Assembly: GCA_003577315.1 (NCBI GenBank) | Contig: QEVK01000029.1 | Coordinates: 1 to 36,854 of the forward strand | DNA from: Hyphomicrobiales bacterium | GTDB lineage: Bacteria; Pseudomonadota; Alphaproteobacteria; Rhizobiales; Rhizobiaceae | DNA length: 36,854 nt | Direction of reading: 5' to 3' | Shown: positions 19,828 to 28,054 of the stretch, one piece after another | Position numbering within the stretch: the first letter of the stretch is position 1 | Layout of the letters: each line of letters opens with the position of its first letter | The notes under the pieces: model-generated | Database searches by the model: none | Seen by the model: only the letters and a program-made list of their open reading frames with translations | Told to the model about the DNA's origin: nothing | Made by a program: the position numbers and the translations under genes

Positions 19828-21468
19828 CTTGCGTGCAAAACTGCGAACACCGGGCACAGCTAAACCCTTCCCACCTATGGCCTGCTCCAGCACGGTCTTG
19901 TCTCCGATGATCCGGATGACATCGTCATCGACTTCGATGCGGTCGATGATGGACCGCAGATAGGCTTTCCGGAATGGTATCTCGCCGGTGGTAATGTTCT
20001 CGCGCATGGCCCGGCCGAACCTTTCGATCACGTCGGGCGCGATACCGGCGGCAGGGTCGGCATTTGCTCGGATGCGATCGAACGCCGCCTGGTTGCGTTC
20101 GCGGTCGAGCTTGAGGGCCGCGATACGCTCCTTCAGGATGTCGTCCATCTCGGCGATGCCATCCTCGACCATCTTGTAGAGCCGCTTCAGCTTGTCCTCG
20201 GCGTCGGTTATCTGACGCTGGAGGGCGGCAATCCGGCCGTCGACCTCGGCAGCCCGGCTGGCGCGCCGCGCCGACAGCCCGACGAGAATTGCGGTCAGAC
20301 GCTGGGCGGTGAACAGCTGCGCCAACAGTTCATCGACCACCATGGTGTCGAGTTTATCCATCGGGATGGAGCGCCCCTTGCAGGCCGTCTTGCCCTGCCG
20401 GCTGCAGGTCGAGCAACTGTAGTAGCGATGAACGGTCCCGCTCTTCGACGTGCCGGTGCGCAACACCATACTGCCGTTGCAGGTGGCGCAGACGGCCAGT
20501 CCGGTCAGCAGGATCGGGCCGCTGACCACACGCGGCGGCGTGACACGTGGATCGCGCGATTTGAGCGTCGCCTGCACGGCGTCGAACTCCGCGCGCTCGA
20601 TGATCGCCGGCACCTCGATGGCGATGTGTTCGGAGACGGGCTTCTGCCGGCCGGTCTTCGACTCGGAACGGTTGAACACCCATTGCCCGACATAGATGGT
20701 GTTAGTCAGGATCTTGTGCAGCGAGCCGACGCCGAAGCGCGCATTCCGCCTGGTACGGTAGCCCCTTTCGTTGAGGCGCTTGACGATCTCCTTCATGCCG
20801 ATCGGGCCGGACTTGCCCTCGCCATGCAGATAGAGACGGAATATCATCTTTATGGTTTCGGCTTCGACCGGATCGATCACGAGGCGCTTCTTGATCCGCG
20901 CGCCGCGCTTTTCGACTTCTTCCGTCCGATAGCCGAGGGGCACAGGCGCACCGTTCCAGAAGCCCTGCCGGGCGTTCTCCTTCATGGCGCGCAGGACGTG
21001 CTTGGCGAGTTCGCGGCTCTGGTATTCGTCGAACAGCGCGATCACCTGCCGCATCATGACCTGCGCCGGATCGTCACCGAGTTCCTGGGTGATCGAGATC
21101 AGCCGCACATTCGCCTTCGCCAGCCTGCGGATATACATCTCCAGCCCGAAGGAATCGCGGAAGAAGCGGCTATAGCTGTGCACCAGGATGACGTCGAAGG
21201 GACGATCGCTGTCGGTTGCCCGCTCGATCATCTTCTGGAACTCGGGGCGGCTATCATCGGTGGCGGATGCGCCCGGCTCGACGAACTCCAGAACGAGGTT
21301 CCAGCCTCTGGCAGCACAGAAGGCGGCGATCTGCTTCCTCTGGTCGGGCAGCGAGAGATCGCTTTCCGCCTGCCGGCCGGTCGAAACGCGCAGATAGGCG
21401 CAGACCCGCAGCGGGCGGTCAAGGATCGCTTCGACATTGCCGTGATCATGTCGGTGACGTGCGTTCAT
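19771..21468 (-). CDS. Large serine recombinase (element integrase)
   Basis: This site-specific recombinase would integrate and excise the element. The N-terminal resolvase domain (about 20-165) carries the nucleophile serine in YLRVSTGRQAESDLSLPDQR and the conserved YSRFFRD. A Recombinase domain follows (GYRTEEVEKRG, RGYRTRRNARFG), then a zinc-ribbon with CATCNG and YYSCSTCSRQGKTACKG, and a coiled coil (about 410-470). The frame has no stop before the tRNA gene: the last 19 or so residues (including ESNPCLRRERAPS) are the antisense translation of tRNA-Glu, and the stop falls inside it. The functional C-terminus is probably reached near residue 545. It lies outermost on the element, as expected for an integrase. 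Confidence 0.92.
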   Translation of the reverse strand: MNARHRHDHGNVEAILDRPLRVCAYLRVSTGRQAESDLSLPDQRKQIAAFCAARGWNLVLEFVEPGASATDDSRPEFQKMIERATDSDRPFDVILVHSYSRFFRDSFGLEMYIRRLAKANVRLISITQELGDDPAQVMMRQVIALFDEYQSRELAKHVLRAMKENARQGFWNGAPVPLGYRTEEVEKRGARIKKRLVIDPVEAETIKMIFRLYLHGEGKSGPIGMKEIVKRLNERGYRTRRNARFGVGSLHKILTNTIYVGQWVFNRSESKTGRQKPVSEHIAIEVPAIIERAEFDAVQATLKSRDPRVTPPRVVSGPILLTGLAVCATCNGSMVLRTGTSKSGTVHRYYSCSTCSRQGKTACKGRSIPMDKLDTMVVDELLAQLFTAQRLTAILVGLSARRASRAAEVDGRIAALQRQITDAEDKLKRLYKMVEDGIAEMDDILKERIAALKLDRERNQAAFDRIRANADPAAGIAPDVIERFGRAMRENITTGEIPFRKAYLRSIIDRIEVDDDVIRIIGDKTVLEQAIGGKGLAVPGVRSFARKWHAQGESNPCLRRERAPS

Positions 21469-21568
21469 GTCCGGTCGTTCCTCTCCGTTTGCAGGCAGGA
21501 TAGCATCGCCGGACGACGGCCGGAGCCCGTCATCTGCTTCGGCGGCCTGTCGGTCCCACGCAGCGCGA

Positions 21569-21889
21569 TCATGTGCTCATGCGGAAGCCAAGAAGCTCAT
21601 CAAGGAGAGCGCCGAGATGGTTCTCGATCACGTCGAGCTCGGCGAAGGTCACCGGCAACGGATGGACCAGATCGCTGACGATGCTCCAGCGTTGTTCCTC
21701 ACGTTGCCGTCGGCGCCGCTGGCCTTCGCGGCGGGCCTGTCCCCAGCGCCGCTCCTGCGGGACGGCGGATGACGTGCTGGCGCCGCTGGCGTTCAGGTCA
21801 TGCCGGGCCGTCTTCTTTTCCCGCGCGCCGGCCGTTGCGCGGGGTTTTCCGCGCCGGCCGCGATCGGAGTTCCGGCGATCAGAGCTCAT
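21569..21889 (-). CDS. Small protein translationally coupled to the relaxase
   Basis: The 106-residue protein has a very basic, probably disordered N-terminal half (SDRRNSDRGRRGKPRATAG, then REGQRRRRQREEQR) and a C-terminal segment of about 35 residues that looks folded and helical (SIVSDLVHPLPVTFAELDVIENHLGALLDELLG in outline). Its ATG overlaps the relaxase stop (ATGAGCTCTGA, 11 bases), so it should be translated together with the relaxase. I do not recognise the family. A role as a relaxosome accessory or DNA-binding partner is possible from context only. Confidence 0.6.
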   Translation of the reverse strand: MSSDRRNSDRGRRGKPRATAGAREKKTARHDLNASGASTSSAVPQERRWGQARREGQRRRRQREEQRWSIVSDLVHPLPVTFAELDVIENHLGALLDELLGFRMST

Positions 21890-24572
21890 GGCCGGCCTCC
21901 CGAGCGCTCTGGCGGGAGGCGAATTGCCGGGACGGTGTTCTACGTCCGGGGGCCGTCTCCCCTTTCGAGTAAGCATCTCGGGCCTGCACACGGTCGGCGA
22001 TCGCCGCGCCGGACCCGGCGACATCCAGCGTGGTTTCCTTGACATGCGCGACCGAAAGGCGCTTTGCGAGCCAATGGCGACGCTCGGCCGCGTCGATCAG
22101 GGATGGCGGCTCAGACCTGTCCCGCATCTCCTGTTCGACCCGCCGGCGATCGACGACGAGACAGGTTTCCCGCCGGGCGCGGCTCGCGGCGACATAGATG
22201 TCGTGCCGGTCCAATGCCGGCGTCACGAGCACCGCGGCGCGATCGACCGTCGCCCCTTGCGCGCCGTAGATCGTCGAGGCATAGGCCCAGCCGAGCTTGA
22301 CGCGTCCGTGCTCGTCGGCGATGTCGGCCGTATCGAAGCTTACGCTACGATCGCCGATCCGGGCCTCCACCAACGCGCGCGCTGCCGAATGTTCGGCAGG
22401 CTCCAACCCGACCGGCGTCACGCCGGTGACGATGGCGGTGGTCCCGTTGACGACGCCGAGATCGTCGTTTCGGACCAAGAAGCGGATGCGGTCGCCAGCG
22501 GCTAGCGCGAGGCGGGCTACATGACCCGAAGGCGTGACGGCCTCGACCTCGATGTCCTCACCGGTGATCAGGCCGAAGCCGCGCAGCCTGTCGCGAACTT
22601 CCCGGCCGATCGCGGCGGTTTCGGCGTTGGTCTTCGCGATCAGCAGGGCGGAATCCGGCTCGGGCCCGACAATGGCGTCCTCGACCCGGTCGACGAGGGC
22701 GCAGATCGCCGCGGCCTCCCCCTCCGCCTCGATCAGCAGATCGCGTCCGGCGAACGCTGCGAGAGCCGTTTCGGCTTCGCCGCGGCCGAAGGCGGTCACG
22801 GCGTCCCGTGCCCAGACCTCGTGCTGGCGAACGATGGTTTCGACCCTGGCCGTCTCGACGGCATGCGCGACGAGCCGCAATCCCGAACCCGCGCCGATCG
22901 CCTGGAGCTGTCCCCGGTCGCCGGCAAGCAGCACCTTTGCGCCGGCATCCCGCGCCTCGCCGAGAAGGGCATGCATCTCGCGCGAGGAGAGCAGGCCCGC
23001 CTCGTCGACGATCAGCACGGTGCGCTCGTCAAGGAACGGCAGCCCCTGCCGCGACCGGGCAAGCCAGGAGGCGGTGGCGCGGGATTCGATCGCGAGATCG
23101 TCGCGCAGCGCGTTCGCCGTGCGCCATGCGGTCGCCGTCCCGACGACGCGATATCCGGCGGCCTTCCAGGTATCGACGACGGGCGAAAGCAGCGTCGTCT
23201 TGCCGGTGCCCGGCGCGCCTTCGACGACGGCGAGCCTTCCGGGACCGGCGGCCTCGAGAACGGCGGCACGCTGCTCGTCACTCAGTCCCTTTTCCCGGCA
23301 ACGGCCGGCGAGTTCGTTCTCCTCGACCTCGAAGCCCGGTCGGCGGGCAAGATCAACTGCGATGTCGACGATCTCACGCTCGATGCGGATCATGTGCGGC
23401 GTCGAATAGCGCGGAAGGCCGAGCCGATCGCGGCCGAGTTCCACGATGTGACCCTGTTCGAGAAGCCGGGCGACTTCCGTTTCGATCCGCTCCGCGGCGA
23501 CGCCGGTTCCGACGAACGCTTCGGCAACGCCGCGGAAAAGATCGCGGCGATCGAGGACGCTTCTGGTCTCGGTCAAACTGTCCGGGAGGCTCGTGAGCCG
23601 TTCCCTCAGCAGTTCCTCGCCCGCTTCCGGGGCGGCCGCCGCCGTGAGCACCGGCGTCCTGAGCGACGATCGCTGCGCGTCGAAGCCGATCCGCCGAGCG
23701 GCAGCGGCCCACTCCTCCTCGCGAGAGGCATCGCCGGCCGTCTTCGCCGCGCGCGTGGTTTTCGCCACGGTCGCGGCCAGCGCCGCGGCGTTGCCGCTCA
23801 CGACACCGGCATCCGCAAGCTCGGCGACGATCTCCTGCCGGCGGGCCGAGAAGTAGGCGATCGCATCGTCATCGATGCCGGCTATCTCGAAGATGCCGTT
23901 CCTGCCGATCCTGTCGACGGCGAGGCCAGCCTCCATCACGCCTGCTGCCAGCGCCGCGTGGTAGCCCGCCCCGGCCGCCATCTTCCAGTCGCGCAAGATC
24001 GTAGAATGCAAGGCCCCAATGGAGCCGTCGCCGCGCGTGGCGAGATTCAGGATCACGCAATGGGTATGAAGATTCGGATCGGCGAACATCGCGCCGTCCA
24101 AATGTTCGGCGGGTCGGCTCTCGCCGTGACGGAAGCATGCCGCCGAAAGCGCCACCTTCTCGATCCGGCCGCCATTGCGTCCCCGCCGTGCGAACGCCGC
24201 CTCCCCATCCAGAAGATCGAGCGTGTGCCGGACAGCCTGTGCGTGGGCGGCTTCGATCGCCTCGCGTGTCTGCTCGTCGCCGAGCGCCCAGATGAGCGAC
24301 ACCGACCGCGGCGCCGACAGAGTGACGTCGAAGGCGGGCACACGGTCGAGCCGGTTTCCGCCTTTCGATACGAGCGGCCGCCCGTCGGCGTCGAGGCCCG
24401 CGAACAGTCGTTCGAACAGAGCGGGATCGACCGCCGTCGCATCGACGAGATCGTGGTCGCCCGCTGGCGCATACCAGAGGCCTGCCGGCTCTACACCGCC
24501 TTCGCCGGCATAATAGCCGGTCTGCCGGGAATAGTATCCGGCGCTCGCCGCCGGGTTCCAGGTCGCCACCAT
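21879..24572 (-). CDS. MobF-type conjugative relaxase-helicase (TrwC/TraA-like)
   Basis: The protein nicks the transfer origin, stays bound to the DNA end and unwinds it for transfer. The N-terminal relaxase domain has tyrosine pairs at 13-14 and 20-21, FDVTLSAPRSVSLIWALG, and the metal-binding histidines in NLHTHCVILN (about 169-171) with a further His 12 residues upstream. The helicase part has Walker A GAPGTGKTT (about 452-460), VLIVDEAGLLSS (Walker B, about 519) and a late UvrD-like motif GWAYASTIYGAQGATVD. At 897 residues it is shorter than TraI of F, lacking its C-terminal extensions. It begins under a hairpin that covers its ribosome-binding site, 48 bases downstream of the shared 14-base motif. 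Confidence 0.9.
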   Translation of the reverse strand: MVATWNPAASAGYYSRQTGYYAGEGGVEPAGLWYAPAGDHDLVDATAVDPALFERLFAGLDADGRPLVSKGGNRLDRVPAFDVTLSAPRSVSLIWALGDEQTREAIEAAHAQAVRHTLDLLDGEAAFARRGRNGGRIEKVALSAACFRHGESRPAEHLDGAMFADPNLHTHCVILNLATRGDGSIGALHSTILRDWKMAAGAGYHAALAAGVMEAGLAVDRIGRNGIFEIAGIDDDAIAYFSARRQEIVAELADAGVVSGNAAALAATVAKTTRAAKTAGDASREEEWAAAARRIGFDAQRSSLRTPVLTAAAAPEAGEELLRERLTSLPDSLTETRSVLDRRDLFRGVAEAFVGTGVAAERIETEVARLLEQGHIVELGRDRLGLPRYSTPHMIRIEREIVDIAVDLARRPGFEVEENELAGRCREKGLSDEQRAAVLEAAGPGRLAVVEGAPGTGKTTLLSPVVDTWKAAGYRVVGTATAWRTANALRDDLAIESRATASWLARSRQGLPFLDERTVLIVDEAGLLSSREMHALLGEARDAGAKVLLAGDRGQLQAIGAGSGLRLVAHAVETARVETIVRQHEVWARDAVTAFGRGEAETALAAFAGRDLLIEAEGEAAAICALVDRVEDAIVGPEPDSALLIAKTNAETAAIGREVRDRLRGFGLITGEDIEVEAVTPSGHVARLALAAGDRIRFLVRNDDLGVVNGTTAIVTGVTPVGLEPAEHSAARALVEARIGDRSVSFDTADIADEHGRVKLGWAYASTIYGAQGATVDRAAVLVTPALDRHDIYVAASRARRETCLVVDRRRVEQEMRDRSEPPSLIDAAERRHWLAKRLSVAHVKETTLDVAGSGAAIADRVQARDAYSKGETAPGRRTPSRQFASRQSAREAGHEL

Positions 24573-24600
24573 GGCCTCGTCTCCGTGTAGGAGACCATGG
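24569..24600 (-). promoter_or_regulatory. Leader hairpin covering the relaxase start codon
   Basis: CCATGG occurs at both ends (24569-24574 and 24595-24600), and inside them GTCTCC (24579-24584) pairs with GGAGAC (24590-24595) around a five-base loop. In the mRNA this structure would enclose the GGAG/GAGG ribosome-binding stretch and the ATG at 24572. It suggests translational restraint on the relaxase. Confidence 0.5.
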
Positions 24601-24619
24601 TCGCGCCGCGCGCCAGAAG

Positions 24620-24633
24620 TGCTGGCCTAACGA
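24620..24633 (-). promoter_or_regulatory. Shared 14-base motif, copy 1 (relaxase)
   Basis: Minus-strand TCGTTAGGCCAGCA, identical to copies at 27956-27969 and 29084-29097. Its proximal edge is 48 bases from the relaxase start codon. It is probably an operator or promoter element controlling the mobile element's genes. Confidence 0.65.
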
Positions 24634-24699
24634 CCTCGAAGTTTTTGCAGACACCCGAACCGGCAGACTCGGAACCGCCTCGTCGCGCCGGTGCGGATT

Positions 24700-26448
24700 T
24701 CATGCACCCGTCGCGGGCCGCCGCTGCCGCCACCGTCCGACCGGCCAGGACAGCAGGCCCACATCGCCATGGCCGCAGACCAGCGCGCGGATCTTTCGCT
24801 TGGCTACGGAAGCCGAGGACAGGCCGAGCTCATCGGCAAGGAACGCCGGTTCGACCACGGGGATGTCCTGCGTGCGCTGCTCGAACCGGATCCTCCCGTC
24901 CGCTCCGGGACTCATATCCTCCCGCCAAGAGACAGTGCGGTCGCCGATCCATGTCCCGGAGATCTCGGACGCTGTGCTCCCGCCGGCGACCCGGCCGACG
25001 ATCTTCGTCGTCATGTTGTCGAGGAGATGCTGGGAACCGTCATGCCCGTAGATTTCCTTCAGCTGCGCTGGTGACTGGATCGCCGCCACCAGCCGGACGC
25101 CCAGCGACCGCCCGATCGCGGCAAGCCGGGGAATGGCGGCCGAGCGGCCGACCTGAGGCAGCTCGTCGAGGAACAGCCAGACCGCGGCCGGCTCGCTTCC
25201 GGCGTCGGGAGCAGTCGAGCCGGCTACGTCCGCGGCGATCTTCAGCACGATCCGGCACATTGCCGCGGAAAGCTCGGGCAGCCGCTGCGACTGACGCAGG
25301 ATCAGATTGCGGCAGCCCTTGCCCGAAACCCACCGGCGGATCGAGACGCCCGCGCCGGACGAATTGCCCATGGCGGCGAAGGCTTTCGCCATCTGCCCGG
25401 CATTGGCCGTCAGCACCAGATAGAAAGACATCGCCTGCCGCCGCGTCTCTTCCCTCTCCACGTCGATCAGCGACGCCGCAACCGGATCGCGCTCACGAAG
25501 CATCGCGAAGAGTTCCTCGATGGGCTTTTTCAGCAGACGATCGAGCTGGCGCCATGACCAGACCTTGCCGCGCCTTCGCGCTTCATACTGCAAAAGCTCG
25601 ATGATGGCGGTGAGGACCTGACGCGCCCCGCCCGACCAGGATGGATCGCTGGTTTCCGGGATCATCTCGGCAGCAAGCTCCGCCGCGTCCTCCGGCGATA
25701 CGATGTCCAGTCCGAGCAGCCAGCTTGCGCTGCGCGGATCGCCTAGCCCGAGAAGGACAAAATCCTCCGTCGGGAAGCGCGCGGTGACGTCGCCCTTGAT
25801 GTCCAGCGCCAGAAGCCGGTCCCCACGTTCCAGCGCCCCGTCCATCATCTTTTCAAGGATGGTTGTCTTGCCGGCCCCGGTGCCGCCGACGATCAGCATG
25901 TGCTCGGCTTCCAGCGCGCACGGCATGGCGAGCCCGTCTGCAAGCTCGATGCCGGGGTCCCTTCCGCCGAACCGCTTCGCCCAGGCTGTGGCCAGACTTC
26001 GCTTCGCAGCCTTGCCCGTCAGGAGCCGCAGCCCCTTCACATGCGTCACGCGAGGCCGGGCGACGGCATGCGCGAGGACGATTCGCCGGACTTCCGCGCC
26101 GATCATGACGCCGGCGAGAAGTGCTGCGGACGCTCTGAGGCCGATGGACAGGCCGATCCCGAAGGACGACATCGCCGAGGCGAGAGCGAGCGGCATCCCG
26201 ATCAGCCGCGAAAGCGACCCCAAAGGATCGCTCCGGACAAGCGCGCCATCGACATACTCGCGGACAAGCGCCACGAGAAAGGCGACGTCGGCATCCCGCG
26301 TTTGATCGAGATGGCCGATCCAGGCGACAGGCGGCAGTATCGTGATCATGGCCATGAACAGGGCAATCGTAACAAAGGCTGTGACAGCCGTGTTCGCCGC
26401 ATTGGCGAGCAGCACCGGCTGCCGGGGCGTCAAGGGATGGGGTGTCAT
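24700..26448 (-). CDS. VirD4/TraD-like type IV coupling protein
   Basis: This is an inner-membrane ATPase that delivers the relaxase-DNA complex to a conjugation channel. N-terminal hydrophobic segments lie at about 20-45 and 85-115. The nucleotide-binding part has Walker A GGTGAGKTT (about 186), ALDIKGDVTARFP shortly after, Walker B VWLFLDELPQVGR (about 421), and the TrwB/TraD-type motif VRLVAAIQSPAQLKEIYG. The length of 582 residues is normal. Its ATG overlaps the stop of the upstream gene (ATGA), so it is the third gene of a coupled ParA - membrane protein - TraD operon. No VirB-like channel genes are present in the window, implying use of a helper's channel. Confidence 0.88.
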   Translation of the reverse strand: MTPHPLTPRQPVLLANAANTAVTAFVTIALFMAMITILPPVAWIGHLDQTRDADVAFLVALVREYVDGALVRSDPLGSLSRLIGMPLALASAMSSFGIGLSIGLRASAALLAGVMIGAEVRRIVLAHAVARPRVTHVKGLRLLTGKAAKRSLATAWAKRFGGRDPGIELADGLAMPCALEAEHMLIVGGTGAGKTTILEKMMDGALERGDRLLALDIKGDVTARFPTEDFVLLGLGDPRSASWLLGLDIVSPEDAAELAAEMIPETSDPSWSGGARQVLTAIIELLQYEARRRGKVWSWRQLDRLLKKPIEELFAMLRERDPVAASLIDVEREETRRQAMSFYLVLTANAGQMAKAFAAMGNSSGAGVSIRRWVSGKGCRNLILRQSQRLPELSAAMCRIVLKIAADVAGSTAPDAGSEPAAVWLFLDELPQVGRSAAIPRLAAIGRSLGVRLVAAIQSPAQLKEIYGHDGSQHLLDNMTTKIVGRVAGGSTASEISGTWIGDRTVSWREDMSPGADGRIRFEQRTQDIPVVEPAFLADELGLSSASVAKRKIRALVCGHGDVGLLSWPVGRWRQRRPATGA

Positions 26449-27074
26449 CGACGATTCCTTTCAACGCGGCCGATGTCTCGCAGCACCACGACGGGAGAGC
26501 CGGCCGGCAGGGGCCGGTCGCCGAGGCCCGTCAGATGCGGATTGAGGCGTTTCAGTTCGTCGGGATGGATGGCTAGATGATCGGCGGCTCGTTCGAGCGT
26601 CAGACGGTTGCTACCGGTCCGGTAGACGCACCCGTCCGTGAGCCGGTCCAGCCGTGCGCAACGCGGCCATTCGTCGGCATTGCGTGGCAAGGGATCGCCG
26701 GACGGCTTCTGAAGCAACGGCAGTGCGAGATCGAGCGACAAGGCAGCCGCGATGATCGCGCAGGCCATCCACAGCGTCGAGAACCGCGAGCCGCCCGTTT
26801 CCTGCCGCTTCCGTTGTCTGGTCTGCGCCGTCTCCATGCGCGAGATTACGGAAGCGGCTTTCGGAGCAAGCCCCGCCAGATCGGAGCGCCGGCGCGCCAG
26901 TTCCCCAAGCCCGCCGGGGCCGAGCAACGCCAGCGCCGACGGTGGGACCGACGCCAGTTTCTCCACCGGCATCACCGCGAGCCGGTCGAGGATCTCGGCG
27001 CGGCCGTCCCGACCCTCGCGGATCGCCCGGTCGACGATCGCGCCGAAGCCCGGACGCTGATCGTCAGCCTTCAT
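26445..27074 (-). CDS. Bitopic membrane protein with LysM-like C-terminal domain
   Basis: The 209-residue protein has a cytoplasmic N-terminal half rich in charged helices, one membrane helix at about 108-128 (FSTLWMACAIIAAALSLDLA), and a C-terminal segment with LysM character (YRTGSNRLTLERAADHL, HPDELKRLNP, LPAGSPVVVL). LysM domains bind peptidoglycan, so the C-terminus would reach the cell wall. ATG 27074 is chosen over 27080 because GGAGG stands 8 bases before it. It overlaps the ParA stop by 11 bases (ATGAAGGCTGA) and the coupling-protein start by four. The tight linkage suggests it works with the coupling protein. The LysM assignment is by eye and moderate. Confidence 0.7.
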   Translation of the reverse strand: MKADDQRPGFGAIVDRAIREGRDGRAEILDRLAVMPVEKLASVPPSALALLGPGGLGELARRRSDLAGLAPKAASVISRMETAQTRQRKRQETGGSRFSTLWMACAIIAAALSLDLALPLLQKPSGDPLPRNADEWPRCARLDRLTDGCVYRTGSNRLTLERAADHLAIHPDELKRLNPHLTGLGDRPLPAGSPVVVLRDIGRVERNRR

Positions 27075-27906
27075 CGCCATCGCCTCCGTTCGGTGCAACG
27101 ATGCCAGCGAAGGCGCTGCTGGCATGGGCGAGGAAAGCCGCGACATCCCCGCGCAGCACCTTGGCCGCCGGCCTGCTGCGTCCCGTCCATGCCTGGATGC
27201 TGGCGATTTCCGCCGCCACCACGTCGACGAAGCGTTTTCCGGCCGCCTCGAACGGCAGCCAGGATCCCGGCGCGATCGCCGGCAACTTCACCGCGCCGGC
27301 TTGGCGACACGTCGGCTCCAACCCCTCGCGCCAGACGAGATCGGCGGGCGAGCCCGGATAGAACCGGAACGGCCCGTCGCGGCCGTTCAGGACGATCTTG
27401 CGGCCGGCCGAGGGCAGCACCCGCCCGATCGCCCGCGCGGTGCGCACCGCCCCGCGCATCGCTTCCGGCTCCGCCGTCGCCGGCGTCAGCCACACGGCTT
27501 CGGCACCCGCCTCCACCAGATCGGCGTCAAGATCAACCAGCGCGCAATACTCCTCCACCAGCATCTGCTGGGGGCCGCCGATATCGACGATCAGCAACGT
27601 CCTGTCCTCGAGCGCCCGCTCGATCGCGGCATAGAGCGGATCGAAGGCGGTCACGATTGCGCCAGGATCGCGCCTGAGATCGTCGAGGCGCGCCGGCGCG
27701 ACCGTCGTCACCCTGTCGCCGAACAATGCCGGCAACCGGTCCTGCTCGTCGACCTGCACAATGCGACATTCCTGTCCGTGGACCTCGAACAAATCCGCGA
27801 CCACCGCGCTGACGAAGGATTTCCCGACGCCGCCCTTGTCGGAACCAACGAACAGGATGCGCGGTCCGGGGTATGCCGTCGCCGGCGGTGACGATTTTCT
27901 GCTCAT
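27064..27906 (-). CDS. ParA/MinD-like ATPase of the mobile element
   Basis: The protein is a P-loop ATPase with the deviant Walker A motif of the ParA/MinD family (GSDKGGVGKS, about residues 21-30). LLIVDIGGPQQ follows at the Walker B position. It has 280 residues; ATG 27906 follows AAGGAG at good spacing. No ParB gene is adjacent. Instead it is coupled to a membrane protein and the coupling ATPase, which resembles the ParA-like helpers (TraL/VirC1 type) that assist relaxosome placement in transfer systems. That functional reading is inference. The shared 14-base motif lies 50 bases upstream. Confidence 0.82.
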   Translation of the reverse strand: MSRKSSPPATAYPGPRILFVGSDKGGVGKSFVSAVVADLFEVHGQECRIVQVDEQDRLPALFGDRVTTVAPARLDDLRRDPGAIVTAFDPLYAAIERALEDRTLLIVDIGGPQQMLVEEYCALVDLDADLVEAGAEAVWLTPATAEPEAMRGAVRTARAIGRVLPSAGRKIVLNGRDGPFRFYPGSPADLVWREGLEPTCRQAGAVKLPAIAPGSWLPFEAAGKRFVDVVAAEIASIQAWTGRSRPAAKVLRGDVAAFLAHASSAFAGIVAPNGGDGDEG

Positions 27907-27955
27907 GGCGTTCTCCTTCGGTCGAGAACTCCATGAGATCACGGCGCGCGGCAGG

Positions 27956-27969
27956 TGCTGGCCTAACGA
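27956..27969 (-). promoter_or_regulatory. Shared 14-base motif, copy 2 (ParA operon)
   Basis: Minus-strand TCGTTAGGCCAGCA, 50 bases before the ParA-like start codon and just after the methyltransferase terminator. Identical to the copies before the relaxase and the methyltransferase. Confidence 0.65.
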
Positions 27970-27991
27970 TCCCCGGATTGTCTCCGTCAAT

Positions 27992-28023
27992 GAAAAGAAG
28001 AGGCCGGCGCGAATGCGCCGGCC
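27992..28023 (-). terminator. Intrinsic terminator after the DNA methyltransferase
   Basis: On the minus strand a perfect 9-bp stem (GGCCGGCGC, 4-base loop, GCGCCGGCC; 28002-28023) is followed by TCTTCTTTTC. It lies about 30 bases beyond the methyltransferase stop and isolates that gene from the ParA operon. Confidence 0.8.
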
Positions 28024-28054
28024 CCGATCGATGAAGTCCAGATGGGTGAGACCT

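Noticed and set aside
22521..24590. Long plus-strand open frame (about 689 codons) opposite the relaxase gene
   Set aside because: It is the antisense shadow of a well-supported MobF relaxase in GC-rich DNA and has no recognisable domain. Similar long shadows lie opposite the tyrosine phenol-lyase, purA and serA genes.
27064..27906. Plasmid-type ParAB partition locus or replication origin
   Set aside because: No ParB gene, centromere-like repeats, replication initiator or iterons were found. The gene is coupled to transfer genes instead.
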